Source of the DNA: Dimorphilus gyrociliatus
Taxonomy: Eukaryota > Annelida > Polychaeta > Dinophilidae
Assembly (NCBI GenBank): GCA_904063045.1
Contig: CAJFCJ010000020.1
Location: 798,916-862,915 of the forward strand
Reading direction: 5' to 3'
DNA length: 64,000 nt
The notes below the pieces were generated by a model, which saw only the letters and a list, made by a program, of their open reading frames with translations, searched no databases and was not told where the DNA came from. Every line of letters starts with the position of its first letter. Within the stretch, counting starts at the first letter, position 1. Position numbers and translations under genes: made by a program. This document shows positions 23,003-33,100 of this stretch, in pieces.

Positions 23003-25134
23003 TTATTCTCCTGGGCATTCCAATGTCCAGTAGATGTATTTAGTACTATCGCTGAATGGCTGACTCTCAATAGTTAATCTCTTTTGAACTTTATTTTCAA
23101 TTCTACATCTATTCTCTTCTCTGTTAAATTCGACCGTCGTGCAAGCTTCAGATCTATTAAGGCATTCTTCGAAACATGTATCTTCAGATTTCGAATTGAA
23201 AGTCTCTCCCTCGAATTCAATTTTTGTCGAACGTTCAATTTTCTTATAATAACAATCTATTACAAGAAAAAAATGAAATAATACTGTTATTAAGCTATTT
23301 ATTAAGAGAGTTTCGTATTTACCTGGTTTACAAACACCTTTCTTTTCCATATAAATGATTCCTTCAGCTTTTACATATTGAAAAGGAAAATACAGTCTTG
23401 TGAACCTATTCAAATAGCATGTTTTACTGATAAATTCGTAGTTAATTGATCTACACTGTCTTTCCATACACAATTTAGCGCACTCTTTTTCTGATATACC
23501 ATCAACCGAGTCAAAATCGCTTTTTAATAAACGCCTGTTATACAAAGCAACAAAACAAGGATATTCTGCTCTGCAACCTCTTGCCCAAAAAATATAATCA
23601 TTATTCCTTCTTAGACGAAATCTTTGCGTCAATTGACTTTCTTTACTTAGGAAGCAAGTATTTGTTTTCTTATTGAAATCAGCCGATGAACATTGATTGT
23701 TACTTAGGCAAAAAGTCATACACTGTAAAGAATTTTTAACTTTAAGTTTCTTCCAATTGTAACCGCCTAAGAAATGATTTTCAAATTGTCTTAGAAAGCA
23801 GGCGGAAGAGCAAACATTATTCCTTTCCCAATAAATAACATTTCCGTGATCTCTGAATGAAAATGGTTTGGTTTTTGACGATTCTCTCGATATATAACAT
23901 TTTGCCTTGACTTTATCGTATTCCGATGATTTACAACCTGGAGTAAGTAAGCAAGAGGATTGACACAATTCTCTACTAGTTGTTGGAAATATTTTAATAT
24001 CGTTAAAGATCAAATGTTTCTTTTCGAATTCTTTGAAGCATGTAATTTCTAAGAAGATTAAAAAAAAACGATTTAACATGTTTCGCATTGAACAAAATCT
24101 TTTTATTAACCTCCTTCGCATTCAATATTTTCCTCTCGGCAATCGACTGCTTGAACTTTATTACAGTTACCTGGTTCGCAGATATCATCGTCATTTAAGC
24201 AAAGAGAACTTTCGCAACCACTTCCAGATCCACTATCATCTCCACTTATCTCGAAATCATCTTCTTGACAATCAACATCCCAATAAATATATCTAATAGA
24301 TGGCGCAAATACAGCAGCCTGCGATCTCCTTGTCTTACTATGCAACGTACATATTTTATTTAACTTGTTCCTATCTGCTGAACTGTTTTAAGACAAATAT
24401 TTAATTAATTACATTGGTGGATACTTGTTTATCTATTCTTTTAAACTCACAGACAAATTCCACTTGGTTTCATTGCTAAACAGGCCTCTATGCATTCCAA
24501 ATCATTCTTGGTGTTTAACGTTTTTAATATATCGCTTTTCAGGCGGAAACCAGGGGAAGGACCCAATATGCATTCTGTACATTTACCATCAATAAAAAAA
24601 AGTATTTGATTACTTGATATCTTTTACACACCTGGTCTACAGTCAGGTTTCTTCTCAAAATATCTTCCACCAGAGAGAGTAATAAAGCTGGATGGATTGG
24701 TTTTTCTAGTATATTTTGAAAACATACAGGTACTGGTTTTTGTATCGTAAGAAATAGATCTATGAAAGATAACAAATATATACAAATAAATAACAACTCT
24801 TCCTAGGGGAAGGGGAAAAAGTATGTTAACCTGCAATTTCTCTTTTCTTCTAAACAAATTCTTACGCAATCACCTTCGCTAGTATCGTAAACAAGTTCTT
24901 CAGAATCTCTTAAACTTCTTGAAAGTATTGTAGTAAAGCAGGGATACTTTGAATCGCATATATTCAATTTATTAAAACATCCTGTTCAAAATTTCAAGAT
25001 TTTAAATATTTAATTAATAAAATAACTATTTAAAACTGATTATGTAAAATCTACTTACCAATCGCATATACGTCTAAAGGCCTGTAACATATTATTAATG
25101 ATAAGCTTAATAGTAATTTGATTATCAGTTTCAT
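23003..25134 (-). CDS. PAN-7: 6 PAN modules with an acidic Cys-rich linker
   Basis: The signal exon (25134 to about 25077, MKLIIKLLLSLSLIIC) joins GCFNKLNICDSKYPCF. That segment looks like the start of one module fused to the end of another, as if intervening modules were deleted. Two modules follow, then a unique linker after YIYWDVDC: an acidic stretch, an SGSGSG run and seven or so extra cysteines (ICEPGNC, VDCREENIEC). Four further modules follow from ITCFKEF, ending YIYWTLECPGE and a stop at 23003. Introns keep the usual phase 1/phase 2 sites. The linker does not match the PAN pattern and I do not recognise it. A minus-strand TATA (AGTATAAAAG) lies at 25270-25261. Confidence 0.75.
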
Positions 25135-25610
25135 TTGTTCTAAAGATATGTTTGTTGAATATTCAAAAACAAAGAAAAATTGATTTTTACTTTAACAAAA
25201 ATAACTAAAAACCAAAACGATTAAAATCAAAAACTAAGCTTGAATAGTTTGAACATTAGCCTTTTATACTTAATTTAGTACTCTATACTTTCGTATTGTG
25301 CTCATTTTATATTTAGTGTTTAAAACTTTCAAAACCGTTAAAACTATTAGAAAGTTATTAACAAATCGATAACAAAACTTTCTATATTTATTTTAAGAAA
25401 AAAAGTCACATGATCATTATTGAATATTAATTTGATTTATTAAAATTATTTGAACATTTTTGGAACAATTTCATAAGAGGTCAGACAAAAAAAAAAGAGT
25501 ATAAAAAGTGAAATGTCTGGAACCATAGGACTTTGTGATTGAGTAATGTAGCATAGAAGATTTTGAACTGAATTCTAGACTGATTATTCTGAGGAAAAAG
25601 ACTTTGAAAA
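25135..25610. promoter_or_regulatory. Divergent promoter region between PAN-7 and PAN-8
   Basis: These 476 bases separate the two head-to-head arrays of the cluster. A minus-strand TATA (25270-25261) serves PAN-7 and a plus-strand TATAAAAAG (25500-25508) serves PAN-8. AT-rich sequence between them could hold shared regulatory sites. Shared control is inference. Confidence 0.5.
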
Positions 25611-27069
25611 ATGATGCCGTCACATCAAATATTAATTATTTTAATTATATTTAATCAATTACTAAATTTCTGCAAAGTTTACGGTAACTGTCTAAAGCAA
25701 GTGAATATTTTTAGTTTATATTAAATCTTCCATTTTTTTTTATCCATAGGCGATCATCCGTGTTATGACAAAGTAGACGGATACCCTTTAAATTTTGGGA
25801 GTACCGTACACGAGAATACTTCCCTATTCGCTTGTATTGATTTATGCTTAAAGACAGAAAATATCTGCAAGTAATATAGTAAAATAATGTATTGTATATA
25901 CTATTCTAATACAAATATTTCTCTTATATAGATCCTTTACGTACAATTTTGATTGGAAAACATGCCATTTAAGCTCTACTATACAAGAAACTCGCACTAC
26001 ATTTAATGAGTTTAATATACCTAATATAGCCTATTATATTAAAAAGGAGTTTTGCCGTCCATGTAATAAACTAATGAACCAGCGAATCTATTTAATTGAA
26101 TAATATTTTCTCTTTGATTTTCATCTCTTAGCTTGCTTTTTCAAAAAATACGAAGAGAGATATCTTCATGGTTTCAGCTATAAAACAATAAAAGATACTG
26201 ATACGCCAGATGCTTGCTTAGATTTGTGCTTGGCTGAAATGGAAACTTGCAAGTAGATTAAAAATACAAGTAATTAACAATAGAATCTATAAATATTCTC
26301 TTTTTTCTTATATTGCAGTTCAGTAGAATATAATATAGCATCTAAAAAATGCTATCTAAGTCGTTATACCAAAGAGATAAATCCGTACGCATTTAGGGAG
26401 AATTGTTTTTTCACATATTGGGAAAGAGTATGCGGAGAGGAACCAAAAGCTTATGCTTGTTTTGAAACTCACAATAATCATTGGTTACCAAGAGCTAATT
26501 CTAGATTAATATCTGAAAATTATGAAACATGCTTATACGAATGTCTGATTTCTAAAAAGCAGTGTAGGTTAGTAAATTTCATCTTTCGAATGAAAGAGTT
26601 TTATTAAAGGGGAGAAAAAGTAAAAACTTGTTTAAATAGATCAGTTCAATATGATAAAATTAGTCATGAATGCTACCTGAATGAAAATGATTCCGAAACC
26701 GAGGAATTAATATTCAATATATCTTTTGTACATTTTCAAAGGTCTTTAGATTGTACATCAGGTAAATAATCATTTTAAACATTATTCATCTCTTCAACAT
26801 TAACTAGATACTAAAGGTTTATTTTTATTTAAGATTGTTCGATTGAAGCTCATAATGGAAAAGTTTTAAAACGATTAAATATCGAATCGGAGAGATCGCT
26901 ATCAAATTTAGATTGTATTGAACAATGCTTTGCAACTGATAATTGTAATTCTGTTCAAAGAAACAGTGATTTGGCAGTTTGTCATTTACAAATTGAAACT
27001 AAAGACAATAGACCAGATAATTTTGAGAGTTCGCCATTCTATACTTATTGGCAATTTAACTGTCCTTAA
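25611..27069 (+). CDS. PAN-8: secreted protein with 4 PAN modules
   Basis: Seven exons (25611..25683, 25750..25870, 25932..26062, 26132..26252, 26319..26567, 26640..26761, 26834..27069) sum to 1,053 bases and 350 residues. The first encodes a signal peptide with a doubled Met. Four modules follow. Introns sit at nearly every canonical site, alternating phase 1 and phase 2; only the junction between modules 2 and 3 has none. The last module has the D-type signature (NSVQRN) and ends YTYWQFNCP, like C termini of PAN-1 and PAN-4. This is the cleanest gene for reading the ancestral exon structure of the family. Confidence 0.82.
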
Positions 27070-27491
27070 TAAATGTTAATTCATTTAATACAAACTAAAA
27101 ATTGAACTTTGCGTATCTTGTCTTTTTTTTATGCATATTTAATTAAAAGCATTAATAAAAGGTACAGATTGTACTCTTTAGACTCTTTCAATCTCTAATT
27201 TTGACAAACTTTATCTTTAATGCAATTTTAAAAGTAGAATTGGTATTGTTTATTAATTGCAATTAGAAATAAAAATGCTCTATTATCTTTAAGGAAAGGA
27301 TTATGGAGAAAGGGAGATATAATAAATTTGGACAGCTTGAACAACGAAACAAAGTTAAATGAGTACATGTTATTTTTTACCGAGTTGAGTCATCTGTTAA
27401 TTGAGTAATGTAACAAAATGCTTATAAATTGAGACAGTTTTAGAAAGAAAATTTAGTTTTTCGGCTGATTTTCTTGCTGGCTAAGGAAATC
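27070..27491. other. Intergenic between PAN-8 and PAN-9
   Basis: AT-rich. The PAN-9 TATA (TTATAAATT, 27422-27430) is followed by GACAGTTTTAG as a possible initiator. Nothing else is recognised. Confidence 0.5.
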
Positions 27492-29659
27492 ATGTTTTTA
27501 TACAAGGTTTTTAATTTTGTTACGGTTTTTGTTATAATTTCTATTGGATGTGTCTGTGGTGATCCAGGTAGTAATGTCGCCTGCGAAGGAGATTCTTGTA
27601 AGTATAATTACGTATGGGTTGGAATAATTATTGTCTATAATGAAAATATTTTAAACTAGGCTCCGCTGAATGTTTTACTTCAACCGATAATTTATGCTTA
27701 ACCAATTATGAAGAAATTTTGAATAATATTATTTCGACTGACTGTAGAGATGCTTGTATAGAAGCTCAATATCCATGCAGGTAAAAAAAACACTATGATT
27801 TTATTATTCATGAATTTATGAATAAATTAACATAATTTCGAATAGATCGTATTCTTACAATTCGGCGTTGGAAGCTTGTTACCTTTCGACGGAAACTAAA
27901 AATTCAAACCCATCTGCCTATGGAGAAGGAGATTGCACATACTACGAAAGAAGCGAAACCTGTAGTCCTAATTGTTTTATGAAGCCTACAGAGAAAACCT
28001 ATCTATATGGAAACAATGATAGAGAAATCGTCCTTACTTCTCGAGCAAATTGTATTGAATATTGCCTTAAAGATTCAACATGCTTATCCGCCGACTATCA
28101 AGAAACACGAAATACTTGTTATTTACAATGTGTTAATAGAGAAATGACACCTTCCAGAATGCGAAGTGCCAGTTACTACACTTATCTGGAAAAGGATTGT
28201 GGCGAAGTGGAAAATCCATGCTATCAAAAGTTTTTGGGTCGTTATTTTTCTTCGCCAAATTGCGAATTCTTAAGATCAGTTACAAAAGAAGAATGCTTAG
28301 ACGCCTGTTCAAATTCTGACAATTGCAGGTAATATATTAACTGAATATAGTTTATTTTAATACTTGTCCCCTAATTAGTACAAGTTAAATAAATAAAAAT
28401 GTTATTTATTCAAAACAGTACATTGAACTACCTTCCTGAGCAGAAATTTTGTTTCTTGAATAAAGATATTGCTGATAGCGATAATCTATTGGAGCAGACT
28501 AACTCTATTTATTTTGTTAAATTACCAAGTTGTCTAAGTAAGTAATATAATAAAATATAATAATTTGAATTAAAAAACAACTCTCTAATTATTTGTCTAT
28601 TAATATAAAAGGTGATGCGATTACTGAATACGAATGTTTCGATATTGAAAATGATCGGTTTTTGGACGAGATTTATAAAACAGTTGATGGTTTAGATGAA
28701 TCTGCATGCGTTAAATTATGTCTAACTGTTGAAGATATCTGCAGGTAATGGAGGACTATTTCTTTAAATTATGTATCTAATATATATATATATATATATA
28801 TATTGTATATTATAGATCGGTTAGCTATGATGAAGGTACCAGTAAGTGTCACTTGAGTCGATATAATAAGAGTACCAAGCCGGAAAGCTACATTGTAAAC
28901 TCTTCATACCGTTATTTTGAAAAGCAAGAAGTTTGTAAGCCAGGTAATGATTTGCGTTTTTTGGTTGAACAGCTTGAATAGAGTTTTTATTGTTTTGTAT
29001 TTTTGTAGATTGTTACTTTAAATTGGTTGAAAATACTTATTTGGTTGGCTGTAATGATAAAGTTGTAGATAATGTTGATTCGTGGGAGAGTTGCGTTGAA
29101 CTTTGCGCCTATGAAAATGGTTTAGACGATGGTGAATTCTTTTGCCAGTAAGAATTTTATATGGGCTGATAGGTCAACAGTAGCATTTAATTTACTTTAA
29201 TTCTTTTCTAGTTCGGCTGAATATCAAAAAGTTTTGAAGAGATGCTATTTGAGTAAGAGCACTGAAGATACAAATCCGTTAGGATCGAGAACGAGTTCTT
29301 CGTACAGTTATTTTCATAGAGTGTGCGAAAAACCTTCAGTAATAGAACCACAATGCTTTAAAGTATATAATAATACCCATATGGCTGGTTATACTGAAGA
29401 GATTTTAAAAGATTCAACTCCAAAATTGTGTCAAGAATCGTGCTTAAATAAATCTTATTGCAAGTAAGATGAAACTATATATTTTATTTGATAATTTTTA
29501 TTATCATTCTCTCTTCTTTCAAACAGATCTGCTCTCTATGCCAAAGTAAAGAAAATTTGCTATCTAAACAGTGATAATAAAGATAGTAATGACCTACGAA
29601 CAAATTTTTATTACATCTACTACGAAGCTACAGGATATTGTCCGCTACCTTCCAAATAA
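27492..29659 (+). CDS. PAN-9: secreted protein with 6 PAN modules
   Basis: Nine exons, beginning with a signal peptide exon (27492..27597, MFLYKVFNFVTVFVIISIG) and ending at a TAA at 29657-29659 (GYCPLPSK). Six modules run from AECFTSTDN to FYYIYYEAT. Introns are at the standard sites, except that exon 3 (27846..28328) runs from 1b to 3a without interruption. The chosen start is the first ATG; upstream in-frame codons are not ATG. Modules 5 and 6 share distinctive strings with PAN-6 (SAEYQ.VLK.CY and SALYAK....CYLNSD). Module 5 has a longer loop (YENGLDDGEFFC) between C3 and C4. Probably extracellular; function unknown. Confidence 0.8.
28780..28803. repeat. (TA)n microsatellite in a PAN-9 intron
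   Basis: About 12 uninterrupted TA units occupy the intron between exons 5 and 6 of PAN-9. Confidence 0.8.
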
Positions 29660-30181
29660 AGAATTTCGGTGCTGCTTGAAACTATCAAACCTGAATTCCC
29701 ACAGACGCTGCATGAATTTATACTTGTTTTTACATTTGTACAGTTCTCATTTTTGAGTTTTTTTTTTAAATAAAAATTTGTTAATGCTACAAAAAGGTTG
29801 ACTTCTTTTCTTCTATACAGTCTAAACAATTTTTAAAGGTTGAGATAAACCTTGAACACTTTAGAATATTGAACATCGCATCTTGAATTCTCTTAACAGA
29901 GATGCTTATTAGTCGTTTTCGTCTGACAGCGAAATTATTCAGTTTGAAGACAAGAAAGGTTTTTAGATTTATTCTATCTTTAGGCTGGAGATTGACCTTT
30001 TTTTAAACAGACTTTCGAAGTCGTTGGTTACTTATGAGGTCAATTTGAACGAAATAAATTTATAGCAAGCTACCGAATTGAACAAAGAGTACAGGCTAAC
30101 TTAAATTGAGTACTTTTGGTGACTATATAGGATTGAGTGAACTTGAAACGTCAGTTCCTATACAGCAGCCACGAGACGAAA
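29660..30181. other. Intergenic between PAN-9 and PAN-10
   Basis: AT-rich sequence with the PAN-10 promoter at its right end (CTATATAG at 30123-30130, then CGTCAGTTCC about 30 bases later). No coding module is seen. Confidence 0.5.
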
Positions 30182-33100
30182 ATGATTTTGAGGAAAGATT
30201 TTAATTTCGTTAAATTGTTCCTGCTAATTTCTCTCCTGTCATGCTGTCAAGGACAAGCTTATGAGAAAAAGGATTGTTTCGACGAGTTCGACGGTTCCTA
30301 TTTGGAGCAATTGGCTGTCATAGATAGACTGGAGACAGATGCTGAAAGCTGTAAAGCATCGTGCTTGACTGCTGATGTTAGATGCAAGTAAGTACAAGCG
30401 TATATTATAATAGTTTACCATATGAAAATAAATGCTTTTAATCAAAAAACAACATTTTTTTAATATCTTTCCAAAAATAAGGTCAGTTCAGTATGATAAA
30501 ACCAATCAAATATGCTCTCTATCTCTCGAAACTAAAGATACTAAACCAGAATATTATAAGAAAAATCATTACTTTGTCTATTGGCAAAAAAGAGCAGAAT
30601 GCGATTTAGGTAAGGAAATCTAACATATTTTTAATGAATCAGTTTAATAACAAGAAATGTCTGTTTTAAAAGATTGCCATTTAAAACCCCACGAAAATGC
30701 AATTCTTATTGGCTTGGATAATAAAGTATTGACGAGACTTTCAATGTTGGAATGTCTAGAAGCTTGCTTATTATGGGATCAATTCCGTTGCAGATCTGTA
30801 GATTATGGAATCAAATCTAGAATGTGCTACTTGAGTATTGAGACAAGATACACTAAACCTTCAAGATTTAAAGTAGACAATCTAGATACGTGGCATTTTG
30901 AGAGAAAATGCTCAACGTACTCTTGCTTTCAAACATTTGATAATAAATTTCTGAATTATGAGAGTATGTCTTGGGATTACCAGCCATCGGAAGAGGCTTG
31001 TTTGGAATCTTGTATACATGAAACTATACATAGATGCGTGGCTGTTCTGTATAATAAATTCTCGAGGCTCTGTCATCTATTAGATAGAACGAAAGAAGAA
31101 ACATCAGCTAATTTTGTGATGGATACAAATTTCGTATATTTGGAGATGAAAAAGGTTTGCAGAACTCGTTGTACATTGGAGAAATTTGTTGGTAAATATT
31201 TGGAGGGTAGCTTCATTAAAAAGGTATTCGCGTATTCCGATTTGGAATGTTTAGAATTTTGCTTTAAAAATGAAGCTGGTTGTAGATCAGTACAAAGGAA
31301 TAGCAAAACTCACGAATGCTTTCTTAATTTAGAAACAAAAGTAACAAAACCTTCAAAATACAAATCGTCGATTTTCTATACGTATTGGCAATTGGATTGC
31401 GGTTGTTTCGACGAGTTTAGACAAATGTTTCTTCAGGGTTTAAATAATAAAGAGATTTCAGCAACAACACCTGAATTATGTAAATCTGCTTGCTTAACTG
31501 CAAAGTTTAGATGTAAATCAGCGGAATTTAATACCCGTACGAATCAATGTTTTCTATCTAGAGAAACACGATATTCCAGACCAAGTAATTATAAACAAAA
31601 TCCAAATTACTATTATTGGAATAGATTACCAAAATGCGATCCTAAATGTTTTATGGAAGAATTCAAAGATTCATATTTAGTACTTCATAATACTCGCCAT
31701 TTATTTGAAATGGAAATATTAAAATGTCAAGAAGCTTGCTACTTTGCTAAAACATTTGTTTGTCGATCGGTCGAATATAACCATCTTACCAAAGAATGTT
31801 TACTAAGTGTTGAAACTAAAGATACAAAGCCAAAAGAATTTAAAAAGTTAACAGGCGTCACTCATTGGCAAAGAGTATGCAATATTAAATATCCATGCTT
31901 TTCAACGGTGTCTAATAGATATATGGACGATTTAGGCTACGTCTTTATTGCTAAATCTGAAAGTGATTGTATTAGGAATTGTTTCGATAGAGGCGTTTTA
32001 TGTAGATCGGCATCTTATAATACAAATAATAAAGAATGTCGTCTATCCAAAATGACCAAAGATTCGCATTCGAACAGCTATATGCAAGATCAATTCTTTA
32101 ATTATTTCGAAAAGAATATCAATTGTCGTCCGGATTGCTATTTTAAACGATTCGAAAATTATTCCTTTACTGGATCGCAACAACTTTCGAAGAAAACATC
32201 AAATGAATTGGATTGTATAAAAGCATGTATAGATCTCAAACCATTAGGTTCTTGTAAATCGGCAAGAAGAAGTACTAAAACTGGTATCTGCGTATTGCAC
32301 TTGGAAAATAGATTAACAAGACCCTCTAAGTTTAAAAAGGTTAAGGGAATCGTTTACTGGGAACTCACCTGTGGAGATAAATGTTTCGAGGAAAAACCAT
32401 TTAAATATCTTGATGGATACGAGAGTATTAAGATTCCAAATTCCAACGAACAAATATGCAAGGACGTCTGCCTTCGATCGCCGGCAACCTGCCTATCGGT
32501 TAGTTATAATCAATTAACAAAAATTTGTTCGATATCCACCGAAAGTTTTGCTACAAAACCGAACGCTCTAAAATCCGATACAAATTGGATTTATATGGAA
32601 AGAAAGGAGGTTTGCCAACCGAAATGTTATATGGATGAACACAAGGGATACTACTTGAAAGGATTCAATACGAAAACAGTTTCAGTTAAGAATGAATACG
32701 AATGTAAACAAATTTGTTTCACCGACATGGAAAAGAAATGTTTATCGGCCGAATATCATAAGACAACCTCAAACTGTTTCTTAAGTATTGAAAATCATCT
32801 CACAAAGCCAAAGGCATATACCATGCACAAAGATTACGTTTATTGGAATAAGAAGTGCGGTAAAGACTTTCCATGCTTTAATAAGCATATTGATTTTTCA
32901 TTGGAGAATCATTTCTATACAATCTTACACGGTAAAACGGAAGAAACCTGCTCGCAAGCTTGTTTTATGTCTTATTGCAGGTAAATAATTGTTAACCATC
33001 TCTACCTAGATTTTCTCACACTATAATGTTTAAATCTAATTAATTTTTAAATACGTCTTTTAAAAGATCGGCAACCTATGATTTTACGAGTGGAGATTGC

